64,000 nt of DNA. It comes from Pseudanabaena sp. ABRG5-3 (GTDB lineage Bacteria; Cyanobacteriota; Cyanobacteriia; Pseudanabaenales; Pseudanabaenaceae). This document shows positions 50,465 to 60,175 of this stretch, in pieces. Location of the stretch: NCBI RefSeq assembly GCF_003967015.1, contig NZ_AP017560.1, forward strand, positions 3,408,048 to 3,472,047, written 5' to 3'. Every line of letters starts with the position of its first letter. Positions within the stretch are counted from its first letter, which is position 1. The notes below the pieces were generated by a model. It had not been told where the DNA came from. It did not search any database and saw only the letters and a program-made list of their open reading frames with translations. The translations under genes were made by a program, and so were the position numbers.

Positions 50465-53400
50465 TTAGATCGGCAGAGTTTCTCCATTTAAGAGGCGCTT
50501 TGAGGCACTCAACAATTCTTCTTCGAGATAGGGCTTAGTGAAGTAGCCTTTTGCTCCAAGTTGAATTGCTGTTTGACGATGGCGATCGGCTCCACGGGAG
50601 GTTAACATCGCGACAGGAATATCCTTAAGTCGAGAATCTTTTTGCAATCTGGATAGTAGATCCAATCCATCCATCCGTGGCATTTCAATATCGCAGAAGA
50701 TCATGTCACAGGGCAGACCTGCACGCAATTTTTCCCATGCGTCCTGACCATCCTTTGCCTGCTCGACACGATAGCCAACTTTGGCAAAGGTTAGCGACAA
50801 TAGCTCGCGGACGGTAATTGAGTCGTCCACAATTAGTACCGTTGGATCGACGGCTACATCTTCTTCGATCGTTGGCTGGATTGTGATGCCCGAAGCAGAA
50901 GGACGGAGTCTGCCACTAGCAATGTCAAATAGTTCCAAAACGTTAGCGATCGCCATCACTCGACCATCCCCTAACACCGTTGCGCCTGCAATCCCCGCAG
51001 GCTGAGGAATCGGTCCCTCTAACTGTTTAATTACGATTTCGTATTCACCAAGGAACTGATCCACCTGTAATGCTAGATAGCTTGTGTCATTACGGAGAAT
51101 AATGATGCAAAGCTCGTCATTATCTTGTTTGCCGTAGATATTACTGCGGCTAAGATGGCGGCTGTAGGAAAGCAAATTCGATAGATGCTGGAATGGTAAA
51201 ACTGTATCGCGCCAAGGTAGGCATGGTTGACCTTTCTCATTGAGTACAATTTGGCTTTGGGGAACTTCTACCATGTCCTCGAAACCATCTACAGGGAAGG
51301 CAATTCTTGCGCGATCGCTAATGCAGAACATCGCCTTAGAAATACTGAGGGTCAATGGTAAGCGAATTGTAAAGGTTGTACCCTTGCCAACTACCGACTC
51401 CACAATAATTACACCACGAATGTCATCTAGACAGGTTTTGACCACATCGAGACCAACGCCACGACCTTTAAATTCATCGGCTTGGGCAGCAGTACTAAAG
51501 CCAGCTTCAAATAGTAAGGCATAAACCTCAGTATCATTGAGGCGATCGACTTCTGATTGGGAACGGATACCCTTAGCCACGGCACTCTTCTTCACCTTGT
51601 CGGTACTAATCCCCGCACCATCATCACTAATCGAAATTACCGTTTGGTTACCTTGGTGATAGGCTCTGACTGTGAGTTTGCCAGTTGCAGACTTACCCGC
51701 AGCTTGACGAGTAACAGGATCTTCTAAGCCGTGATCGATCGCATTATTAACAAGGTGAGTAAGTGGATCGGTAAGAGATTCCAAAATTGCCTTATCGATC
51801 AAGGTCTCACGTCCATAGATTTCCAATTCCGCCTGCTTGCCAGTCTTGAGTGCGCGATCGCGAATACCTCTAGGCAAGCGATCGGCAATCTGGGCAAAGG
51901 GAACCATGCGTGATTGTTTCAAATCATCCTGAACTTGAGTCGTAATCGTGCCTAACTGACGAGTTACCTGATCAGTCTCACCAACCACAAACTCAATGTC
52001 AGAAGCAGACTCACGCACTCTGACAATTAGCTCAATAATTTCCTGTGATAGAACGTGGAAAGTGTTGTAACGGTCAAATTCAATGCCTTCAAAATCGCTA
52101 CTGACATTACTACTCGAAGTTGCTCCATCGGTAGAACTGGAATAGCCAGCATCAAAACTACTATAGGAACGTCCACGACCTGCGGTTAATGATGCTTCTA
52201 ACAAGGAACGATCATACTGATCACGCATCCTTTGAGACACATCGCTGAGCAGTTGTACTTGATGCAATAGATTTGTAATAAACTGCTGTAATCGTTCCTG
52301 CTCCTGCTCTAACAAGTTCCGATTAACTACGAGTTCCCCAACTAGGTTATTCAAACTATCAAGATACTTAACATCTACCCGCATGGTTGAATCCGTCAAC
52401 CTTTGCTTGCGTGGAGCTGCGGGAGGACGTGTGGGTGTTTTGGTCTTGATAGGCCCGACATCTTTAGCAAATGCCGATTGCAGCATATTTTCCAACTCAT
52501 CAAAGTCATCAGTTGGCTTGTTGTTGGCAATTGCAGTAAGAGTGTCACCTTCATCTTTGGTTGCTGTCGCAGTCTTGGCTGTTATATCAAAGCTACCACT
52601 ATCACCTAATAAAGCTTCTAATTCATCAAAGTTCATGTCATCGGCATCGCTAGACTGATGACCATTGCTCTGATTAAGATCTGTCAATTGGCTGGTAAAT
52701 TCTCCATTAGCCGACTCATTTGACTCATTTGGTAAATTACTAGAATTACCAATCATTGCTTCTAAATCATCAAAGTCAAAGTTGTCATCGATACCATTTA
52801 GCTCTTCTGATGGTGATTGATTGTCAATTGCTAAGCTTTGGTTTTCAAAATCTTCCGCCATCGGTATATCAGACATATCAGAGACCTCTAAACCAGCACC
52901 ATTTAGATCCGTTAACTCGTTAAATTCTCCGAAGTCCAAAGCTTCATTAGCTTCATTGACACTAAAGTCATCATTATTAATTAATGATGTTGATGAATTG
53001 AGGTCAGTATTGTCTAAATCATCGTCAGCTTGAAAAAAATCTACCAAACTATCAATAGTACTACTAGCTGTAATATCTTCCTCTGGAACATCAAAATCTA
53101 GATCATCTTGAACGGTTGTTAGAGCATCATCTATGGATGTTTGAGTCTGAGATACTAAACTATTAACTGCATTTGCCAAATTATTATTTTCTAAATCACC
53201 TAGTCCATCGAAATTGATGTCATTCTCTTGGTGCAGATCTTGACTAGGCGATCGCATTTCTTGAAAGTCAAAATCATCTCCAAAAGTATTGATGTCATTC
53301 TCTAGTATCGTCAGATCATCTTCCTTGGCATTAGTAAATAAATTGACTAAATTGTCGTCATTGCCTGAGGAGCTAGTTTGATCAATTTGAAACTCATCCT

Positions 53401-56400
53401 CTATCTCTTCTAGGGAATTAGAGTCTTTATCTAGATCAATAAATTCCGCATTAATTGCTGAATCTAAATTAGATTCCAAAGAAGATATAGAGTCATTCAA
53501 TTCGTCTTCTACATCAACGATATTCTGCTCATCACTAGTACTTAAATCACTCCAGTTATCATCAATGGAATCTTCTGCTAAGTTCTCAGGAGATTCCGAA
53601 GTAGCAAAGAAATCAGCTAATTCATTTATATTGTCTAGACCTTGTGAAAATTCCTCACCGTTTTCATCGATATTAGCGCTGTTATCTGTGTCTGCATCTT
53701 CTCCATCAAAGAAATCACCAAATCCATCTAGTTCGTCAAGATTACTTGCTTCATTGTTACTAAGACTAGGTACAAGATCTGGTTCTGCCACGTCACCAAA
53801 GAAGTCACCTAACTCATCAGTATTCTGAAGATTGGAGATCGATTCATCACTATCCGTAGCAGCAGGTTTAGTCTCAGCAGATTCTACTTCATTACTAAAG
53901 AAATCATCTAACTCATCAGCGATACTAATTGTTGGATCAATACCATCTTCATCAAAATCCGCGAAATTATAGGTTAAATCATCGGTTGTACTAATTACTT
54001 CCGCATGATCACTATTTTCAACCTCTAGGGAATCAGCAAACAAACCATCGACATCATCATTACCATTGACTGCATCAGCATCTATGAACTCATCAAAGCT
54101 TGGCTCAAAGTTGTCTGAAGTAGGAAAACTTAAATCTTCATTTAAGTCAGCATCACTATTGCTAGAAATTGGGTGATTTGCCAATTCGTCAATATTATCT
54201 AGATTCTCTAAGAAGTTTTGCTCATCATTACTATGATCTGTTGGCGCGGCAATTTCTTCTTCAAATTCATCATTATCGAAACCTAGCTCATCAAATATAT
54301 TTAAGCCTGATGTATCACTAGTATCAAAATCGTCACTGCTCAATATTATTGGAGAGTTATTGTCTATATCAATTTCCTCAGAAAATTCCTTGGGAAAGAT
54401 ATCTTCATCAGACTTGCTAACGTCACTGTCTGTGATATTTGCTGGCGTATCTAGAAAATCCATATCAAGATTGTCACTGATCGCAAAGGGATCTTCTAGT
54501 AATGCCATGCTTTCTTCAGAAAGAGTTAAGGCAAATGGCTCATTAGGCTCTTCGATTTCATGGAAATCGTTAGAGCTTAGGTTGGATATTTCATTTTCTT
54601 GTCTTTCTAGCTCAGCAAAGTATTCTTCACTAGAGAGCGAGTCAAAATCACCCTGAGATGTGAGTAAATCTTCCCCTATTGGCTGGGCAGCAAGTTGATC
54701 TAACCCTTCAGTAAAATCGATGTCATCAACATTTATATTATGACTCTCACTCTCACTAATTTGATCAATGATCTCAATACCTAGATCAAAATCATCAAAA
54801 CCCTGATCTATAGAATCATCGACAATTAATTCTTTGTCTAATTCGTCGTCAATTAGTGCATCCAAACCTACTGGATCATGCTCAGTCTCCAATTGAGAAT
54901 TAGAACTTACAGTAATATTAATATCGTCTGGGAACAAGTTCTGATCATCTAGCTCCTCTGGGAATAAGCCTTGAGAAGATTCACCGGTTGCAGTTAAGTT
55001 ATCTATTGTTTCATCGGCAGAAAAATCTCCAAACAATTGAGCAATACTAGATTCTTCTAGTCCCAAATCAGTGGAATCACCACTTTTAAGGTTGGCTGAA
55101 GTGTTTTCGAGTAGATCGGCAAACTCATCGTGATTATTATTTGTGGTTTGTTCAGAGCCATGATTAGAGATATTAGTTTCGTTAGACTCGATATCTTCCC
55201 AAGCGGAGTCGAAATCAATATCATCGTTCTCAAATAGAACTGCTAAGGATTTTAATTCTGATGCTCCAACCTTAGGCCCGTCAATATGTTGATTTTCAGT
55301 GATTTCATATTCACTATCCATCCAATCCATTTGATCGATTTGCTCTTGGGGAAGTTCTAATAAATCGAATTCTTCTTCATTGCTGTAGTTAGCAATGTCA
55401 TCAGAATCGGCAAATAGATCAACAATATCGGCACTGGAGGCTTGTTGCTCCATTGGCTCAATTAGATTTAAATCTTTGGATCCCTCACTTTCTGCAACTT
55501 GGAAATCTTCGATAAATGCCTCATCATCGTTGATATTGCCAGATGCGGTAGTGAAAATTGTACTAACCTCATCATCTTCTGAATCAGAAAATCGATAGGG
55601 TAATAAGTTTTGAATTTGAGATGATATGGAAATCTCAGCTTCACGCTTTGCCAAAACTAGATCTTGCGCGTCTTTTAATTCTCTAATTAAAATAGGTGCA
55701 AGGGTTCGATAGGAGTTAGTAGGCTGAGCGATCGCATTTTTGATTTGGGTAGAGAGATTAGTCCAATTTCTCAAGTCAAAGTTATTGCCTGTCTCTTGAA
55801 AGTAATTGCAAATCTCCTGTAACTGCGATCGGCTTTCTGGAGAATCTCCGCTACGAAATAATTGCAGCATATCTCGCATTTTAGCCGTAACTTCTTCTTG
55901 AAATATTGACTCTAAAGAAGCAAGGGATTTGGGCTTTTCCGCAATGCTTGTAGATTGACTAGAGACCTGCGCCGTTGACTGAGCATTGCTACTAGACACT
56001 AATTGATTGAGATAGGATTCTAATTCTGCAAAAACTGGCTTAACACGATTATTCGTCTCGATAGTTAACTCATCGGATACCCTAAACCCATTTTGGAGTT
56101 CATCTAACAACTCTGCTAGAGGGTCAAACCCAGCTAAAAGTAAGCTTTTTAAACGTTCATCAACTTTTATTTGAGGATTCTCTTTGAGGATCTTGAAAAA
56201 ATCCTCCAATCGGTGCGCGACATGCTGGATACTGCCCACGCCAAGCATTGCAGCTCCCCCTTTTATCGAATGAGCCGCACGAAAAAGCTCATTAATTGAT
56301 TCAGGTTCATCCAATATATCTTGCAAGTTTAATACCCCTTGCTCAATTGTCTGAAGATGTTCACGGGCTTCTTCAATGAAGTAACCCATGATACGCTGCT

Positions 56401-56419
56401 GTTGTTGTTCCGAGTTCAT
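50465..56419 (-). CDS. CheA-type hybrid histidine kinase with a giant acidic linker (HmpE/PilL type)
   Basis: 1984 residues. Hpt domain (about 1-110; phospho-His50 in FRAAHSIKGGA), a helical region (about 160-290), a very acidic disordered linker (about 300-1330), then P3/HATPase (about 1340-1680; NLVGELVVNRN, LVNNAIDHG, GRGVGLDVVK). A CheW domain (about 1690-1830) and a receiver (about 1855-1975; CDIEMPRMDG, FTKPY) complete it. It is the kinase of a pilus-based taxis system, acting with PilJ, CheW and the CheY-like regulator in the same operon. The linker repeats a short D-E-L-x-x-F/L-F motif about 20 times. P2 docking is probably replaced by this linker. Confidence 0.92.
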   Translation of the reverse strand: MNSEQQQQRIMGYFIEEAREHLQTIEQGVLNLQDILDEPESINELFRAAHSIKGGAAMLGVGSIQHVAHRLEDFFKILKENPQIKVDERLKSLLLAGFDPLAELLDELQNGFRVSDELTIETNNRVKPVFAELESYLNQLVSSSNAQSTAQVSSQSTSIAEKPKSLASLESIFQEEVTAKMRDMLQLFRSGDSPESRSQLQEICNYFQETGNNFDLRNWTNLSTQIKNAIAQPTNSYRTLAPILIRELKDAQDLVLAKREAEISISSQIQNLLPYRFSDSEDDEVSTIFTTASGNINDDEAFIEDFQVAESEGSKDLNLIEPMEQQASSADIVDLFADSDDIANYSNEEEFDLLELPQEQIDQMDWMDSEYEITENQHIDGPKVGASELKSLAVLFENDDIDFDSAWEDIESNETNISNHGSEQTTNNNHDEFADLLENTSANLKSGDSTDLGLEESSIAQLFGDFSADETIDNLTATGESSQGLFPEELDDQNLFPDDINITVSSNSQLETEHDPVGLDALIDDELDKELIVDDSIDQGFDDFDLGIEIIDQISESESHNINVDDIDFTEGLDQLAAQPIGEDLLTSQGDFDSLSSEEYFAELERQENEISNLSSNDFHEIEEPNEPFALTLSEESMALLEDPFAISDNLDMDFLDTPANITDSDVSKSDEDIFPKEFSEEIDIDNNSPIILSSDDFDTSDTSGLNIFDELGFDNDEFEEEIAAPTDHSNDEQNFLENLDNIDELANHPISSNSDADLNEDLSFPTSDNFEPSFDEFIDADAVNGNDDVDGLFADSLEVENSDHAEVISTTDDLTYNFADFDEDGIDPTISIADELDDFFSNEVESAETKPAATDSDESISNLQNTDELGDFFGDVAEPDLVPSLSNNEASNLDELDGFGDFFDGEDADTDNSANIDENGEEFSQGLDNINELADFFATSESPENLAEDSIDDNWSDLSTSDEQNIVDVEDELNDSISSLESNLDSAINAEFIDLDKDSNSLEEIEDEFQIDQTSSSGNDDNLVNLFTNAKEDDLTILENDINTFGDDFDFQEMRSPSQDLHQENDINFDGLGDLENNNLANAVNSLVSQTQTSIDDALTTVQDDLDFDVPEEDITASSTIDSLVDFFQADDDLDNTDLNSSTSLINNDDFSVNEANEALDFGEFNELTDLNGAGLEVSDMSDIPMAEDFENQSLAIDNQSPSEELNGIDDNFDFDDLEAMIGNSSNLPNESNESANGEFTSQLTDLNQSNGHQSSDADDMNFDELEALLGDSGSFDITAKTATATKDEGDTLTAIANNKPTDDFDELENMLQSAFAKDVGPIKTKTPTRPPAAPRKQRLTDSTMRVDVKYLDSLNNLVGELVVNRNLLEQEQERLQQFITNLLHQVQLLSDVSQRMRDQYDRSLLEASLTAGRGRSYSSFDAGYSSSTDGATSSSNVSSDFEGIEFDRYNTFHVLSQEIIELIVRVRESASDIEFVVGETDQVTRQLGTITTQVQDDLKQSRMVPFAQIADRLPRGIRDRALKTGKQAELEIYGRETLIDKAILESLTDPLTHLVNNAIDHGLEDPVTRQAAGKSATGKLTVRAYHQGNQTVISISDDGAGISTDKVKKSAVAKGIRSQSEVDRLNDTEVYALLFEAGFSTAAQADEFKGRGVGLDVVKTCLDDIRGVIIVESVVGKGTTFTIRLPLTLSISKAMFCISDRARIAFPVDGFEDMVEVPQSQIVLNEKGQPCLPWRDTVLPFQHLSNLLSYSRHLSRSNIYGKQDNDELCIIILRNDTSYLALQVDQFLGEYEIVIKQLEGPIPQPAGIAGATVLGDGRVMAIANVLELFDIASGRLRPSASGITIQPTIEEDVAVDPTVLIVDDSITVRELLSLTFAKVGYRVEQAKDGQDAWEKLRAGLPCDMIFCDIEMPRMDGLDLLSRLQKDSRLKDIPVAMLTSRGADRHRQTAIQLGAKGYFTKPYLEEELLSASKRLLNGETLPI

Positions 56420-56471
56420 GACAGAATCCTCTCAAAAATTAGGGTATGAGTAGCTAGCTAGAGGTAAAGTA

Positions 56472-58817
56472 CTAACGACCTCCCGTTGTTTTATCGCCTG
56501 AGTCAACGCGGAATCTTTCTACAGAATCCTGTAGACTACGGGCAACACCTACAAGGTTTTGTAGTGAAGCTGATACTCGTTGTGATTCTTGGGATGTTTC
56601 TTGGGCGGTTAACTCAACGGATTGCATAACCTGTGACACGGTGCGTGAAGTCTCGGTTTGTTTGACAGTATCTTCAGTAATGGATAGGACTAAAGTTTCA
56701 ATGCGATGGGACACTTGAATAATGTCGGTTAGGGACTGACGGGCTTGTTCAGCACGTTTAGTACCATCAATAACCTGTTGTGTGCCGACTTCCATCGCTT
56801 GTTGCACATTACTAGTTTCACTCTGAATTTGCAATACGATTTGTTCGATTTCCTTCGATGCTTTGGCGGCGCGATCGGCGAGCTGGCGAACTTCGTCGGC
56901 AACGATCGCAAAACCACGTCCTGCATCACCCGCTCTAGCGGCTTCAATACTGGCGTTAAGTGCAAGTAAGTTAGTACGGGAAGCAATCTGGGAAATTAAA
57001 CCAACGATCTTAGAAATTTCTTGGGACGACTCACCCAGTCGTTTTACCTTACGAGTAGTTTCCGCAACCGTTTCACGAATATCGAGAATACCAGCCACGG
57101 TACGTTCTACGGCTTCACCACCCTTGATCGCAGTTTCCGATGCAAGTTTTGCCACCTGATCCGCTTCACGGGCGCTTTCAGCTACACGCTGAATCGATTC
57201 CGTCATCATTTGCACTGAATTTAATGTAACGCTTAATTCTTCGGCTTGGCGTAATGCGTCTGATGACAAGCTGCGGGCAAATGCTTCATTTTCGCGAGAG
57301 CTTTCGTTTACCTGACGGGCTGCGATTTTTACTTGGTTAACAATTTCGCGCAGGTTTTGAATGGTGAGGTTAAAGGAGTCAGCAACTGCACCAAGGACAT
57401 CGGCTGTTACCTCTGCCTGTACTGTTAAGTCACCACGCGCCGCACCTTCTACGTCATCCAGTAGGCGAATCACCTGACGTTGGAGGTCTTCTTTAGCTTG
57501 TTCCTGTTCAGCAGCTTTGCGTTGGGCTTCATTGGTATTCGACACAATTGACTGAATCATGTGGTTAAAGCTTGCGGCTAACCTACCAAAATCATCTTCG
57601 CTATAGACAGCAGCGCGGGGAGTCATATCACCACGAATTACGGACTCAAATTGAGATTGTAAGTTTTCGGTCGATTGCTCAATCAGTTTAGAGGAGCGCT
57701 TGCCTAAGGCCCAAGCCATTGAGCCACTAGCGAGCGCTGCCGCCCCTGCCATCATCCAACCTGTATTTCTTACCTGTTCACGTGTTGAATTATCTTTGAT
57801 CGAGCCGATCGCAAAGTTTGTTACCACACCTGCGGCTACCATTGCCACCACACCTGATGCGATCGCGGTAATTAGGGTCTTGGTTTTGAGGGGCATGTTA
57901 TCAAAAGGAGAAAATAAGCCCCCCTGTTCCGATGCCTCAGCTACGACCTCAGCACTTCCTCGTTTTGTACCTACAGGTGAATTAATCGCGCCTAGACCAA
58001 ATAGCTCTGCCTCATTGCCAGCCTGATTAAATCTTCCTGCTGTCATGTCCGTGCCAACTACTGCGGTAGTATTACTGGCACGGACTGAAGTTGCAAAATC
58101 TTGACTGCCAAACTCGGAAAGCGATCGATCCGCAGCCATTTGCGTTGCATCAGAATCACCAAAGGAGTTAGAGAAAGATGATTCACTAATGTCATCAAAA
58201 TCGTCAAATTCATCCATGAAGACAACATCAGTGTCTGAATTCATCCCAGAGGTTCCAGTTTTGTAATTAGAATTAAAGCTAGAAACGCCAGTTACTTGCG
58301 TTTCGGCATTATAGCTGTAATTACCAGATCCATTCATCGAAACATCGGAATTAAAATCTTCAAAATCAAAATTGTTGGCGCTATGGCTCTGTCCACCACT
58401 ATCGTCTGGAGTCCAAGCTCCTTGCATGTATGTTGATGCATTGTAGCTATTGTCATCTTCGTAAGCATATTGCTTATTTCTAAACTCGTCTGCTGATGAG
58501 CTAACCATATCCCCCAAGTTGTCGTTGTAGCCATCATCGAGATCTAATCTTTCTTTAGCCGCCGCAATCCCACTATGAGCATATTCAAGAATTGAGGTGT
58601 CATCGGTTAGATGCAGAACCTTTTCATATTCACCGATTGAATCCTGATAGCGTTCTAGGGCAAGATTAATATGGGCATGAAGTAACCGATACATAGGCTC
58701 GCTAGGGCAGACTTGTACAAGCTCCTGTGTCAATTTGGCAGCTTGATTGTAGTCTCCCTGCATGTAGGCTAAGGAAGCCTTTTCGTATTCTTTTTGGTGT
58801 TGTGTACTAGATGCCAT
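56472..58817 (-). CDS. PilJ-type methyl-accepting chemotaxis protein with TPR N-terminus (HmpD)
   Basis: 781 residues. A soluble N-terminus with TPR-like helices (about 1-85), then an acidic Ser/Asn/Phe/Asp-rich stretch (about 100-290, with [11 protein letters not shown] and [10 protein letters not shown]). Two membrane helices lie close together (about 310-335 and 348-368), followed by HAMP (about 370-425 and a second-like repeat to about 490). The signalling domain (about 500-770) has [20 protein letters not shown] as hairpin tip. It lacks a real periplasmic sensor. Hence input must come from the cytoplasm or membrane. It probably clusters with the CheA above at cell poles. Confidence 0.9.
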   Translation of the reverse strand: MASSTQHQKEYEKASLAYMQGDYNQAAKLTQELVQVCPSEPMYRLLHAHINLALERYQDSIGEYEKVLHLTDDTSILEYAHSGIAAAKERLDLDDGYNDNLGDMVSSSADEFRNKQYAYEDDNSYNASTYMQGAWTPDDSGGQSHSANNFDFEDFNSDVSMNGSGNYSYNAETQVTGVSSFNSNYKTGTSGMNSDTDVVFMDEFDDFDDISESSFSNSFGDSDATQMAADRSLSEFGSQDFATSVRASNTTAVVGTDMTAGRFNQAGNEAELFGLGAINSPVGTKRGSAEVVAEASEQGGLFSPFDNMPLKTKTLITAIASGVVAMVAAGVVTNFAIGSIKDNSTREQVRNTGWMMAGAAALASGSMAWALGKRSSKLIEQSTENLQSQFESVIRGDMTPRAAVYSEDDFGRLAASFNHMIQSIVSNTNEAQRKAAEQEQAKEDLQRQVIRLLDDVEGAARGDLTVQAEVTADVLGAVADSFNLTIQNLREIVNQVKIAARQVNESSRENEAFARSLSSDALRQAEELSVTLNSVQMMTESIQRVAESAREADQVAKLASETAIKGGEAVERTVAGILDIRETVAETTRKVKRLGESSQEISKIVGLISQIASRTNLLALNASIEAARAGDAGRGFAIVADEVRQLADRAAKASKEIEQIVLQIQSETSNVQQAMEVGTQQVIDGTKRAEQARQSLTDIIQVSHRIETLVLSITEDTVKQTETSRTVSQVMQSVELTAQETSQESQRVSASLQNLVGVARSLQDSVERFRVDSGDKTTGGR

Positions 58818-58877
58818 GTGCCTTCTCCTAAAAACCCTAAAATCTCTACCATTTGCCCGAAACTATCTTGAAATCAT

Positions 58878-59429
58878 CTATGATGCCCACCGTGCTGATC
58901 GCAAAATATTGACTTGATCTAGCAACTTTAGAGGCTCACTGCCTTCCATTATCCATTCACCTTTGATAAATGGAGCCATACTGTCAGCGCTATTTCTAGA
59001 AACGGTTAACTGTGAAGGATCAAGCCAAGCCATAACACCAATTTGTTCTACTGCCAAACCCAACATCATGCCTTGATCCTCGATCGCAATGATGGAAATT
59101 TCAGCGCGATCAGTATTGACGGGAGGTACTTCTCCCAAAAACTGACCAAGATCGCCTACCCAAACTACTCTACCCCGAATATTAACTGTACCTAGCAGTA
59201 AGGGTGAGACATTGGGCATGGGGTTGATCCGATCTGGAGCATATTCTAATACCTGACTAACTCCAATTGCAGGCAAGGCAAATTCAATCCCAGAAGCTAC
59301 AAAAAATCTTAAATGCAGCTCACCTTCTGGTGCTTCGATGCCTTGGTCAAAGTCAGTTGCCTGATCTTGTCCGATGCCGGGGAAGAAATCTTGGTTTCCT
59401 ACCATAATTTGGGAAGCTCTACCTTGCAA
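58878..59429 (-). CDS. CheW-like adaptor (HmpC / PilI type)
   Basis: 183 residues. CheW domain (about 35-165) with FFVASGIEFALPAIGVSQVL, LLLGTVNIRGRVVWVGDLG and a C-terminal helix. CheW bridges the receptor and the kinase P5 domain. A short N-terminal tail contains GNQDFFPGIGQDQATDFD, again an acidic aromatic motif. The gene lies between pilJ and the CheY-like gene, all in one direction. Confidence 0.9.
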   Translation of the reverse strand: MQGRASQIMVGNQDFFPGIGQDQATDFDQGIEAPEGELHLRFFVASGIEFALPAIGVSQVLEYAPDRINPMPNVSPLLLGTVNIRGRVVWVGDLGQFLGEVPPVNTDRAEISIIAIEDQGMMLGLAVEQIGVMAWLDPSQLTVSRNSADSMAPFIKGEWIMEGSEPLKLLDQVNILRSARWAS

Positions 59430-59557
59430 AATTGCAACTTTTGATGTCCTGAATTTTATAAGTTTTAAGCTTTAGAAAATCTTAAAATATTGATGTTAAC
59501 GAACTGACCTTGAATAATCAAGAATTGTTCATGGTTTTCGTGATCACCTTGAAATCC

Positions 59558-59926
59558 TTAAGCTTTTCTAAGTAACTGTTTGACAGTACCAACTAACTCT
59601 TGTGGCTGAAATGGTTTAGCAATATAGGCATCAGCACCTTGCTTCATTCCCCAGTAGCGATCAAATTCTTCACCTTTAGACGAACACATTACAACAGGAA
59701 CGCGCTCGGTTTTGGGATCAGTTTTAATGCGACGGCATAGTTCATAGCCATTCATGCGAGGCATGACAATGTCCATAACTACGATATCTGGGCAACTGCT
59801 TTGCATTTGCTCTAGGGCTTCTATGCCGTCACCTGCTGTTTTGACGATCAAACCACTACCTTTAAGTAAGTCTTCAATCATTTCTCTCTGTGTGACACTA
59901 TCTTCAACCACCAGAACTGTACTCAT
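59558..59926 (-). CDS. CheY-like response regulator (HmpB / PilH type)
   Basis: 122 residues, one receiver domain. The acidic pocket is VVEDS (Asp9 region), the phospho-Asp is in IVVMDIVMPRMNG (about Asp52), and the Lys is in YIAKPF. It has no output domain, so acts by protein contact, as PilH/PilG do in type IV pilus taxis. It is the first gene of the operon PilH-CheW-PilJ-CheA. The second CheY/PatA-like gene (hmpA/pilG) often found upstream is not here; a YifB gene follows instead. Confidence 0.93.
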   Translation of the reverse strand: MSTVLVVEDSVTQREMIEDLLKGSGLIVKTAGDGIEALEQMQSSCPDIVVMDIVMPRMNGYELCRRIKTDPKTERVPVVMCSSKGEEFDRYWGMKQGADAYIAKPFQPQELVGTVKQLLRKA

Positions 59927-60175
59927 ACATGAATGCCCCGATAGGATTCTTCCATTAGCAACTCACTCAACAACATAATTAGTTCGTCTTAATGTTAGGC
60001 AGCAAGAAAATGTACCTACCATAACTTCTAGATTACTATTTATTTAAGTTAACGCTTGCGGTTAACGTTGATCTTGTTTATTACACTATTCATATTTTAG
60101 TCTTATTTAATAAAGAGAATTAGTTTAGAGCTAAAAGTCAAGACACAAAATAGCATGTATGGGGCTATTTTTTAT
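59927..60175. other. Taxis operon promoter region
   Basis: 249 bases upstream of the CheY-like gene, no gene, AT-rich. It should hold the promoter of the pilH-cheW-pilJ-cheA operon. No named site is clear. Confidence 0.45.
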
